Shown in pieces: positions 23,434-32,623 of a DNA stretch of 35,760 nt. Positions within the stretch are counted from its first letter, which is position 1, and the number at the start of each line of letters is the position of its first letter. Origin of the DNA: Nocardioides agariphilus. GTDB taxonomy: Bacteria; Actinomycetota; Actinomycetes; Propionibacteriales; Nocardioidaceae. The notes beneath the pieces are model-generated. The model ran no database searches. It saw nothing but the letters and a program-made list of their open reading frames with translations, and was not told where the DNA came from. The translations under genes and the position numbers were made by a program. The stretch covers positions 1-35,760 of the forward strand of contig NZ_JADKPO010000042.1 in the NCBI RefSeq assembly GCF_015352445.1. The letters run 5' to 3'.

Positions 23434-23533
23434 GTCGCCTCATGAGGCTTCGGGGCAACAGGGGCGGTCCCGTCGCGACAACGTCGTCGAGGAGGGTGCC
23501 GGCCCGGATCCGCTCCTCTTCACTGGAGGTTCC

Positions 23534-25251
<1,718 letters not shown>

Positions 25252-25269
25252 CCACGCAGCGGGATCCGG

Positions 25270-25303
25270 ACCCGCCCGGGTGTCGAGCACACGCCGGGCG
25301 GGT
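25270..25303 (+). terminator. Hairpin between glnK and glnD
   Basis: ACCCGCCCGG (25270-25279) pairs with CCGGGCGGGT (25294-25303). An inner GTGT/ACAC stem with loop CGAGC extends it to about 14 bp with a 1-nt bulge. It lies 18 nt after the glnK stop and could partly terminate or stabilise the amtB-glnK message so that glnD is made at lower level. Confidence 0.6.
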
Positions 25304-25352
25304 TCGTCCTGCGCGCCAGAATCCTCTTGGTGAGCATCCTCGTGACAGTCGC

Positions 25353-27602
25353 ATGACAGCCTCCGGACGACGCGAACGCGCGGCCGCCGCAGACCTGCGG
25401 TGCGTCGAGGCGTACGCCGCCGCGGGGCTGCCCGAGACGGGTGCTGCCCTGGTTGCTGTCGGCGGGTACGGGCGGGCCGAGCTCGCGCCGTACTCCGACC
25501 TCGACGTCGCGCTGGTGGGGGGCGACGGCGTCCATGGGGTCGACGGGCTCGACCTCGAACGCGGTGCCGAGCAGCTGTGGTACCCGCTGTGGGACTCGGG
25601 GACCAAGCTCGACCACTCCGTCCGGACGTTCGCCGGGATGCTGCAGGCCTCGGCCGACGACCTGCGCGTCGCGCTCGGGATGCTCGACGTGCGACACGTC
25701 GCCGGCGACCCGAACCTCACCCTGCGGCTGCGCACCCAGGTGCTGGCGACCTGGCGCCGCACCGCCCGCGAGCGACTTCCCGAGCTGCGAGGCATGGTCG
25801 ACTCGCGACACCAGCTGATGGGCGAGCTGGCGCACGTGTCGGTGCCGGACCTGAAGGAGGCGGAGGGCGGGCTGCGAGATGCCACTGTCCTCAAGGCCCT
25901 GGTCGCGACCTGGCTCGTCGACGTACCTCACGTCGACCTGGAGCGGTGCCGGCTGGCGTTGCTCGACGCGCGCGACGTGCTCCACGAGGTCGCCGGCCGC
26001 GCGACCGACCGGGTCTCGCCCGAGACCTGGGGCGAGCTGGCTCCCGGGCTCGGGCTGGCCGACGCGACCGCCGCCCAGCGGCACCTGCGCGAGCTCGGCC
26101 GCCGGATCGCCCACCTCTCGCGGCTGACCTGGCGGCGTACGGACGCCGTGCTGGCCAGGCCCATCTCGCCGTCGGCCGCCCGCCGGCCGCGGCTGGAGCC
26201 TCTCGCGCCAGGTGTCGCGCTCGGGGTGGGTGAAGTGGTGTTGGAGGCCGACGCCGACCCGGCACACGACCCGCTGCTGCTGCTGCGCGCGGCAGCGCAC
26301 GCGGCCGAGCTCGACGTCGAGCTCTCGCCCTCCAGCGCGGCCCGACTCGCACGCGAGGGCGCGCCCCTTCCCGAGCCGTGGCCCGAGGGGGCCCGGCAGC
26401 TGTTCGTGCGACTGCTCGCGGCGGGCCCGGGTCTGCGAGCGGTGTGGGAGACCCTCGAGGAGACCGGCGGCCTCGACCGTCTGCTGCCGGAGTGGGAGCG
26501 GATCCGGCTGCTGCCGCACGCCTCGGTCATCCACCGGTTCACGGTCGACCGTCACTGCGTCGAGACCTGCATCGAGGCCGCGGGCCTGATCCGCCACGTC
26601 TCGCGTCCCGACGTCTTGATGGTCGCGGCTCTGCTCCACGACATCGGCAAGGGCGAGCTCACCGAGCACAGCGTGGCGGGCGAGCCGATCGCGCGGTCCT
26701 TGGCACGTCGGATGGGCTTCGACGAACGTTCGGTCGACCTCGTCGGCACGCTCGTGCGCTGGCACCTGCTCCTGGCCGAGACCGCCAGCTCGCGCGACCC
26801 CGACGACCCCGCGACCGTGCGTCGGGTCACCGAGAGGATCGCCGACCTCGAGGCGCTGAACCTCCTGCGCGCGCTGACCGAGGCGGATGCTCGCGCGACT
26901 GCTGCGAAGGCCTGGACCTCGTGGCGGGCCAGCCTGATCGACACCCTCGGACGCCGAGCAGCGGCCGCCCTCGGCGGCGTCGAAGCGGAGTCCGCGCAGT
27001 CGCCCGCATCTGGGCCCTGGAGCGAGGTCGAGGTGCCGAAGGCCGTGCGCAAGGGCGCGTCGTGGATCAACGTCGAGTTCGTCGACGACGGCGCGCGCGT
27101 CACGGTGCTCTCACCCGACCGCCTCGGCCTGCTCGCCGACGTCGCCGCGCTGTTCGCCACCCAGCGCGCCTCCGTACGTGCCGCCCGGGCCTGGAACCAG
27201 GGCGATACGGCGGTCTCGGTGTGGGACATCGCCGATGCCCACCTCGACCCCGCAGTGCTGCGGCAGCGCTTCGAGGCGATCACGGCCGGCCGGCTGGACC
27301 CCTCCGAACGACTCCGGCGGTCCTTGGGCGAGGGACTCGCCCCGACGGTCGTCGTACGCCCCGAGGCATCCGCCCAGGCGACCGTGCTCGAAGTACGCGC
27401 GGCCGACCGCACCGGCGTGCTCTACCTGGTCTGCGCCGCCCTGGCCGCCGAGGGCATCTCGGTGCGCTCGGCCCACATCGACACCCTCGGCCCGCAGGCC
27501 GTCGACGTCTTCTACGTCCAGGAGGAGGGCGCCGGCGCTCTCAGCGAGGTACGGGCCTCCGTGGCCGCCCACGCCGTGCGCGAGGCCCTCACCCCTCGTT
27601 GA
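25353..27602 (+). CDS. glnD: PII nucleotidylyltransferase GlnD
   Basis: This 749-aa bifunctional enzyme modifies and demodifies PII at Tyr51 according to nitrogen status. The nucleotidyltransferase motif is GGYGRAELAPYSDLD (residues 37-51). The HD phosphohydrolase-type domain has AALLHDIGKGELTEH (His-Asp about 429-430). Two ACT domains at the C-terminus (VTVLSPDRLGLLADVAALFA and VRAADRTGVLYLVCAAL) sense glutamine. It is shorter than the roughly 890-aa E. coli enzyme. The ATG at 25353 is accepted, but no strong ribosome-binding site is visible. It ends 33 nt from the convergent response-regulator gene. Confidence 0.95.
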   Translation: MTASGRRERAAAADLRCVEAYAAAGLPETGAALVAVGGYGRAELAPYSDLDVALVGGDGVHGVDGLDLERGAEQLWYPLWDSGTKLDHSVRTFAGMLQASADDLRVALGMLDVRHVAGDPNLTLRLRTQVLATWRRTARERLPELRGMVDSRHQLMGELAHVSVPDLKEAEGGLRDATVLKALVATWLVDVPHVDLERCRLALLDARDVLHEVAGRATDRVSPETWGELAPGLGLADATAAQRHLRELGRRIAHLSRLTWRRTDAVLARPISPSAARRPRLEPLAPGVALGVGEVVLEADADPAHDPLLLLRAAAHAAELDVELSPSSAARLAREGAPLPEPWPEGARQLFVRLLAAGPGLRAVWETLEETGGLDRLLPEWERIRLLPHASVIHRFTVDRHCVETCIEAAGLIRHVSRPDVLMVAALLHDIGKGELTEHSVAGEPIARSLARRMGFDERSVDLVGTLVRWHLLLAETASSRDPDDPATVRRVTERIADLEALNLLRALTEADARATAAKAWTSWRASLIDTLGRRAAAALGGVEAESAQSPASGPWSEVEVPKAVRKGASWINVEFVDDGARVTVLSPDRLGLLADVAALFATQRASVRAARAWNQGDTAVSVWDIADAHLDPAVLRQRFEAITAGRLDPSERLRRSLGEGLAPTVVVRPEASAQATVLEVRAADRTGVLYLVCAALAAEGISVRSAHIDTLGPQAVDVFYVQEEGAGALSEVRASVAAHAVREALTPR

Positions 27603-27635
27603 TCGCTCGGACAGCCAGGCGAAGCCAGGCGCGTG

Positions 27636-28301
27636 TCAGGTGAGGGCGTGCTCGTGGGCGAACACCACGATCTGCACGCGGTCGCGCAGACCGAGCTTGC
27701 GGAGGATGGCGCCGACGTGGGTCTTGACGGTGGACTCCGAGAGGAAGACCAGGGCGCCGACCTCGGTGTTGGACAGGCCACGGGCGACGGCTGCGAACAC
27801 CTCACGCTCCTTGTCGGTCAGCGTGAGGTACGCCGCCGGGGTCGGCCGCGGGGCCGCGAACCGCCCTTCCAGCAACGCCGAGAGCTCGCGCGGGGCGAGG
27901 ACCGCGTTGCCGGCGTGCACGGTGCGGACCGCGTCGCGCAGCTGGGCCGGCGTCGTGTCCTTGAGCAGGAAGCCGCTGGCGCCGTGTCGGATCGCGGTGG
28001 CTGCCCGGTCGTCGAGGTCGAAGGTGGTCAGCACGACGACGCGTACGACGGTGCCGGCCGCCGCGCGCCGGGCGAGGCGCTCGGGGGAGAAGATCTGCCG
28101 GGTCGCCTCGACGCCGTCCATCTCGGGCATCCGGACGTCCATCAGCACGACGTCGGGTTCGAGCTCGTCGACCTGTCGCACGGCCTCGATGCCGTCGGCG
28201 GCCGTGCCGACGACCTCCATGCCCTCCTGGGCATCGACGATCACCCGGACTCCCTCGCGGAACAGCTCCTGGTCGTCGACCAGCAGGACGCGGATCGTCA
28301 C
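27636..28301 (-). CDS. NarL/LuxR-type response regulator of the van-like operon
   Basis: This 221-aa regulator has a receiver domain with Asp9, Asp10 and phospho-acceptor Asp55 (VVLMDVRMPEMDG), Thr in VVLTTFD and Lys in FLLKDTTP. A C-terminal LuxR-type helix-turn-helix follows (LTDKEREVFAAVARGLSNTE, SESTVKTHVGAILRKL). The GTG at 28301 overlaps the kinase stop as GTGA; a longer in-frame start is possible but would invade the kinase gene. It is the last gene of the six-gene operon, and its likely partner is the adjacent kinase. VanR proteins of glycopeptide resistance are OmpR-type, so this is a different regulator class. Its targets, perhaps the operon's own promoter, are inferred. Confidence 0.92.
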   Translation of the reverse strand: MTIRVLLVDDQELFREGVRVIVDAQEGMEVVGTAADGIEAVRQVDELEPDVVLMDVRMPEMDGVEATRQIFSPERLARRAAAGTVVRVVVLTTFDLDDRAATAIRHGASGFLLKDTTPAQLRDAVRTVHAGNAVLAPRELSALLEGRFAAPRPTPAAYLTLTDKEREVFAAVARGLSNTEVGALVFLSESTVKTHVGAILRKLGLRDRVQIVVFAHEHALT

Positions 28302-29572
28302 CGCACCTCCTGGCGGCTGGTGACCGGCACCCACGCCGAGGCCGAGAAGGTCGTGCCCTGGCCGTCGAGACCCTCTCGCAGGCGGGCGTCCAGCCGTCCG
28401 CCCGCGGCGGAGAGCCGCTGGCGCATGCCGTGGAGGCCCAGGCCGGCGACGGAGCCAGCGACCGCGATCGGCGCTGTCTGCGAACCCTGGGAGGCAGGCA
28501 GGGGCACCGCGTTGCGTACCTCGATCAGCAGCTCGCCGGCGAAGGCACCGTCGGGCCAGTGCAGCTCGACGAAGACCGGCTCGTCCCGGTCGCCGTGCTT
28601 GACCGCGTTGGTGAGCATCTCCTGGACCACGCGGTAGACCACGACCTCCAGGTCAGGAGGCAGCGGCTGCGGAGTGCCGAGCTCGCGCAGGACCACCTCG
28701 TGGCCACTGGAGCGCACCCCGGCGATCAGCGCCTCGATCGCCCTCGGTGACTGCGGAGGATGCTGGCCCGGGGAGAGGACCTGGCGGACGTCCTGCAGCG
28801 AGGACCGGGCCGAGGTGGCGATGTTGGCCATCGTGGTGCGCAGCCGGTCGGGGTCGTCCCCGAGGTACTGCGCCGACTCCGCCTGGGCGAGGATCACCGC
28901 GAGGGAGTGGCCCACGGCGTCGTGGACGTCGCGCGCCAGCCGGGCCTGCTCCTCACGTAGTCCGGCGATCTCGCGGGCCTGGTCGCCGGCGCGCACGGCC
29001 TGGGCCGCCTGCTCCTCGGCCGCGACCTGGCGGGCCCGCGAGTCGCGCGCCCTGGCCGCGAACCGCAACGCCAGCCCGGCGACCCAGGGCAGCCCGAGAA
29101 ACGCGATCGCGACGACGGTGACCCCCGCCAGCCACGTGTCGCCGATCGAGTAGAAGGCCTCGAAGAGCTTGGGGCGCACCCGGATCAGGGCCCGCGCACC
29201 GTAGTCGAAGTTGGTCAGGGCGAACAGCGTGATGCCCGTACCTGCCGGGATCGAGGCGCCACCGGCGATCACGGTCGGCACCGTGCCCCAGCGGGCGGTG
29301 CCGAACGCCACCGAGATCAGCGCCAGCTCCACGAACATCATCTGGGTCTCGCTGACCAGCTGCCAGGCGCCGATCGCCCACACGAGCGCGAGCGCGACCG
29401 ACGGCATCTGCCGCGACAACGAGGCGGTCACCGCCACCGCGACCGCGAGGCCGAGCATCAGCACCCGGGTCTCGGTGTCGGCCTGGGCCGCCCATGCCTC
29501 GGCGATGCCGAAGCACAGCACGCCCACACCCGCCGCGGCGTCGGGAAGCCAGGACTGCCGCCTCTCGTTCAT
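28298..29572 (-). CDS. DesK/NarL-type sensor histidine kinase of the van-like operon
   Basis: This 424-aa membrane kinase has about five or six hydrophobic segments in residues 10-175, then a short coiled coil, a HisKA_3 dimerisation domain with the phospho-acceptor His217 in RDVHDAVGHSL, and an HATPase_c domain with the N box EMLTNAVKHG (Asn322) and G box GLGLHGMRQRL. There is no large extracellular sensor domain, so it probably senses within the membrane or through partners. The ATG overlaps the acyltransferase stop as ATGA, and its own stop overlaps the regulator as GTGA. Placement suggests it monitors cell-wall state, but the signal is unknown. Confidence 0.9.
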   Translation of the reverse strand: MNERRQSWLPDAAAGVGVLCFGIAEAWAAQADTETRVLMLGLAVAVAVTASLSRQMPSVALALVWAIGAWQLVSETQMMFVELALISVAFGTARWGTVPTVIAGGASIPAGTGITLFALTNFDYGARALIRVRPKLFEAFYSIGDTWLAGVTVVAIAFLGLPWVAGLALRFAARARDSRARQVAAEEQAAQAVRAGDQAREIAGLREEQARLARDVHDAVGHSLAVILAQAESAQYLGDDPDRLRTTMANIATSARSSLQDVRQVLSPGQHPPQSPRAIEALIAGVRSSGHEVVLRELGTPQPLPPDLEVVVYRVVQEMLTNAVKHGDRDEPVFVELHWPDGAFAGELLIEVRNAVPLPASQGSQTAPIAVAGSVAGLGLHGMRQRLSAAGGRLDARLREGLDGQGTTFSASAWVPVTSRQEVR

Positions 29573-30576
29573 GCGGCGACCGGGACCCGGGTCCTCCCGC
29601 GGGCCCGACGCAGCGCCGGCTCCTCGACGTACGCCGTGCTCAGCCATGCGACGACCAGCGTCAGGGGTACGGCGACCAGGCGGGCATGGGGCACGGTCGG
29701 CTCCAGCCACAGGGCGAGCGGGTAGTTCCACAGGTACGCCGCGTAGGACACGGTGCCGAGCCACACCAGCAGGCGCAGGGCGGGTGGGCGGACGGTCTGC
29801 CACTCGCGCCAGGCGAGCAGCAGCAGGCCGGTCAGGGCGGCGATGGCCGGTCCTCCTGCGAGGTAGGTGAGCGCGTGACCTCGCAATGGAACCACGCTGA
29901 GTACTGCCAGGCAGGTCAGCCCCGCACCCACGGCGAGGCCGTTCGGCTTCGGGACGCGGTCGCCGTAGAGACCTACGGCGGCCCCGACCACGAAGCAGCC
30001 CGCCCAGCTGGTCGGCAGGGCGTAGGCCAGGTCCGGGTCCTCGCTGAGCCACACCACGGTGGCCACGGTGGCGACGGCGCAGGCCAGTCCCGTCGCCAGC
30101 AGGGCCAAGCCCACGCGACGCCGGGCGAAGCCGAGTCCCAGCACCGCCGGCCACAGGAGGTAGAACTGCTCCTCCGTGGCCAGCGTCCACAGATGGAAGG
30201 TCGCCTCGCTCGCATGCGCGAAGGGCAGGTTCGCCGTCCAGGTCATGGCGACCAGCACGGTCTTGGCGAGCTCGTCCCTGTCGCCGAGCGGGTCGAGGAG
30301 CACGGTGACCACCACGACGCCCGCGACTAGGAGCACCAGCGCGGGCACCAGCCTCGCAGCGCGACGCAGGTAGAACCTTCGGCGGTCGATCCGGCCGGTC
30401 TGCTCGAGGTCGCCGACCAGCACGCCGGTGATCAGGTATCCGGAGATGGCGAAGAACATCACCACCCCGACCACCCCGGCGCCCGCGAAGACGTGCGGCG
30501 CCGCATGCCGCAGGATCACCAGGCCCACCGCGAAGCCGCGGAGCAGGTCCAGCCCCTGCACCCGTCGGGCGCTCAC
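29569..30576 (-). CDS. Acyltransferase-3 family membrane protein (VanT membrane-domain equivalent?)
   Basis: This 335-aa multipass membrane protein belongs to the acyltransferase-3 (OafA/NdvD) family. Near the N-terminus it has LDLLRGFAVGLVILRHAAPH, with the conserved His24, then FFAISGYLITGVL, RRFYLRRAARLVPAL, the ATEEQFYLLWP motif and about ten hydrophobic helices ending VEEPALRR. The GTG start overlaps the ligase stop as GTGA, and its stop overlaps the kinase ATG. In VanC/E/G-type operons the serine racemase VanT carries a membrane domain of this same family fused to a racemase; here the two are separate genes in one operon. An ordinary O-acetylase of wall glycan is the main alternative. 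Confidence 0.87.
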   Translation of the reverse strand: MSARRVQGLDLLRGFAVGLVILRHAAPHVFAGAGVVGVVMFFAISGYLITGVLVGDLEQTGRIDRRRFYLRRAARLVPALVLLVAGVVVVTVLLDPLGDRDELAKTVLVAMTWTANLPFAHASEATFHLWTLATEEQFYLLWPAVLGLGFARRRVGLALLATGLACAVATVATVVWLSEDPDLAYALPTSWAGCFVVGAAVGLYGDRVPKPNGLAVGAGLTCLAVLSVVPLRGHALTYLAGGPAIAALTGLLLLAWREWQTVRPPALRLLVWLGTVSYAAYLWNYPLALWLEPTVPHARLVAVPLTLVVAWLSTAYVEEPALRRARGRTRVPVAA

Positions 30577-31499
30577 CCGAGGGCGTCCCGCACCAGCATG
30601 TCGAGCAGGGCCGGGTAGGACATCCCGGCGGCGGCGAACATCTTCGGCACCTGCGACTCGGCGGTGAACCCGGGCATGGTGTTGACCTCGTTGAGCACCG
30701 GACCCGCATCGGTCACGAAGAAGTCGACCCGCGCGACACCGGCGCAACCGAGTGCGTCGAAGACCGCGACGGCCGCGTCCTCCAGCTCCTTGCGCTCGGT
30801 CTCGCGCAGGGCCGCAGGGACGATGAACCGAGCGCTGCCGCCGTACTTCTCCTCGAAGCCGAACACCCCGTCGACCGCGATCTCCAGGGCCGGTGACACG
30901 ATCCGCCGTCCTCCGGCGCGGGCCAGGACTGCCAGGTCCACCTCGCGACCAGGGACGACGTCCTCGACGAGCACGCGGTCGCCGAGGGCGAACGCCTCCT
31001 CCAGGGCGGGCGCCAGCAGCTCCGGGCGGTCGACGAGTGTCACCCCGAGACTCGAACCCGCAGCGACCGGCTTGACGACCACCGGGTGCGTCCAGGCGTA
31101 CGACGGGGCTGCCACGGCGGTCAGCAGGACACCCGGCGCCGTGGCGACCCCGACGGCCTGGGCCACCAGCTTGGTGGCCCACTTGTCCATCGCGAGTGCT
31201 CCCGCGCGGACGCCCGACCCGACGTACGGCACCCGCGCGAGCTCGCACAGCGCTGCGAGTGTTCCGTCCTCGCCGTGCGGACCGTGCACGACGGGCAGGA
31301 CGACGTCGCAGCCCTGCAGGACGCGAACCGCACGGCCGAGACCGAGGTCGCCCCACGACCCGTCGCGGGCGATGCTCATCCGCACGACGTCGTACTTCCG
31401 GGGGTCCAGGGCGGCTGCCACGGAAGCGGCCGAGGCGAGCGAGACGTCGTGCTCGCAGCTGGCGCCGCCGCCGATCACGGCGACGCGCAGGCGCCCCAT
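30573..31499 (-). CDS. Second D-Ala-D-X ligase (VanC/VanG- or Ddl-like)
   Basis: This 308-aa ATP-grasp ligase is of the short DdlB length. Conserved features are GGGASCEHDVS (Glu16), HGPHGEDG (72-79), VKPVAAGSSLG (Ser150), the omega-loop FEEKY (Tyr219), RVDFF and NEVNTMPGF (Asn270, Glu271, Asn273). The usual GTIQG after GEDG reads GTLAA. The second-subsite pair equivalent to E. coli DdlB Ser281-Leu282 is Ser282-Gln283; in VanA, VanC and VanG the second residue is Arg. It should be active, but its acceptor (D-Ala, D-Ser or other) is not determined by sequence. The ATG overlaps the racemase TGA by 1 nt. The frame stays open upstream, but that part lies inside the racemase gene. Confidence 0.9.
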   Translation of the reverse strand: MGRLRVAVIGGGASCEHDVSLASAASVAAALDPRKYDVVRMSIARDGSWGDLGLGRAVRVLQGCDVVLPVVHGPHGEDGTLAALCELARVPYVGSGVRAGALAMDKWATKLVAQAVGVATAPGVLLTAVAAPSYAWTHPVVVKPVAAGSSLGVTLVDRPELLAPALEEAFALGDRVLVEDVVPGREVDLAVLARAGGRRIVSPALEIAVDGVFGFEEKYGGSARFIVPAALRETERKELEDAAVAVFDALGCAGVARVDFFVTDAGPVLNEVNTMPGFTAESQVPKMFAAAGMSYPALLDMLVRDALG

Positions 31500-32623
31500 C
31501 ACCGCACCACCGAGCGGATGACCCGCGGGCCGATCCCGGTCACGATCTCGTGCTCGATGGTGCCGGCCCACAGCGCCCACTCGGCTGCCGTCGGCTCGCC
31601 CTGATGCCCGGGCCCGAAGATCGTGGCGACCTCGCCGAGCTCGACGTGGTCGTCGCCGAGGTCGACGACGACCTGGTCCATGGACACGAGTCCGACGACC
31701 AGGCGGCGGCGACCCCGCAGCAGCACCTCGGCCCGGCCGGAGGCCGCTCGGGGCACACCGTCGGCGTAGCCGAGGGGGAGCAGCGCCAAGGTCGACTCGC
31801 GCTCTGCCTGCCACGCGCCGCCGTAACCGACGGTGGCCCCGGCGGGGACGCGGCGTACGCCCACGACAGGTGCGGAGAGGCTCAGCGCGGGGGAGAGACG
31901 GGTACTGCGCGACGGGTCGATGCCGATCAGGCCGGCGCCGACCCGGCTCAGGTTGTGGTGTGCCGCGCGGTCGGTCAAGGTGGCCGCCGTCGCGGCGAGG
32001 TGCCGCAGCGGCGGGCGCAGCCCGACCGAACGCGCCACACCGAGCCCCCATCCGAACACCGAGCGGGACGTCGCGTTGGCCGGGTGTCCCGGCACGTCCG
32101 CGTGGCCGAGATGACCCATCACGCCGACGACCTGCACCGCGCCCGCGCGTTGGGCGGCGGCGGCAGCCAGGCACAGCTGGTCCCACTGGGCCGGCGGCGC
32201 TCCGTCGCGGGACATGCCGACGTCGAGGTGCAGGTGCACGCGGACGGCAGCATGCGCGCCGAGTCCGGCCGCGACCACTGCGCGTAGGTGCGCCTCGCTC
32301 GGCACGGCGACGTCGATGCCGGCGAGGATCGCGGCGTCGAAGTCGGCGTCCACGGGGTTGAGCCAGCTGAGCACCGGTGCGCGCAGACCTGTCTCACGCA
32401 GGGCGAAGGCCTCATCGAGGCTTGTCACGCCGAGCCACGAGGCACCGTTGGCGAGCGCCGTCCGGGCGACGGCCTCGGCCCCGTGACCGAAGCCGTCGGC
32501 CTTCACGACCGCCATCAGGGCACCGGGAACGAGGGCCGCGAACACCCGGGTGTTGGCAGCGACTGCCGCCAGGTCCACGTGCACGGTCGGCCTGGCATGG
32601 GACCTGGCGGCCAGCACGGTCAT
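31499..32623 (-). CDS. Alanine-racemase-fold enzyme, candidate serine racemase
   Basis: This 374-aa soluble PLP racemase has the alanine-racemase layout: an N-terminal TIM barrel with PLP Lys41 in VVKADGFGHG, HLHLDVGMSRDG, MGHLGHADVPG, then a beta domain with Tyr267 (VGYGG) and Met315 (SMDQ) from the second active site. Two pocket residues differ from the Geobacillus enzyme: the Tyr43 position is Phe45, and the Tyr354 position is His358 (TIEHEI in place of a Tyr-Glu pair). The family's NSAA motif reads ATAA. Replacing Tyr354 is known to open the pocket to serine, and VanT racemases have Asn there. The start overlaps vanX as ATGA. Alternative: an ordinary alanine racemase. Confidence 0.9.
   Translation of the reverse strand: MTVLAARSHARPTVHVDLAAVAANTRVFAALVPGALMAVVKADGFGHGAEAVARTALANGASWLGVTSLDEAFALRETGLRAPVLSWLNPVDADFDAAILAGIDVAVPSEAHLRAVVAAGLGAHAAVRVHLHLDVGMSRDGAPPAQWDQLCLAAAAAQRAGAVQVVGVMGHLGHADVPGHPANATSRSVFGWGLGVARSVGLRPPLRHLAATAATLTDRAAHHNLSRVGAGLIGIDPSRSTRLSPALSLSAPVVGVRRVPAGATVGYGGAWQAERESTLALLPLGYADGVPRAASGRAEVLLRGRRRLVVGLVSMDQVVVDLGDDHVELGEVATIFGPGHQGEPTAAEWALWAGTIEHEIVTGIGPRVIRSVVR

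Noticed and set aside
28298-30709. 803-codon frame suggesting a fusion of the kinase with upstream sequence
   Set aside because: The kinase ATG at 29572 overlaps the acyltransferase stop; the upstream part is an out-of-frame shadow of that gene.
30573-31499. Calling the second ligase VanA (D-Ala-D-Lac type)
   Set aside because: There is no vanH dehydrogenase, the omega loop has the EKY motif rather than the VanA-type His, and the subsite residue is Gln rather than Arg.
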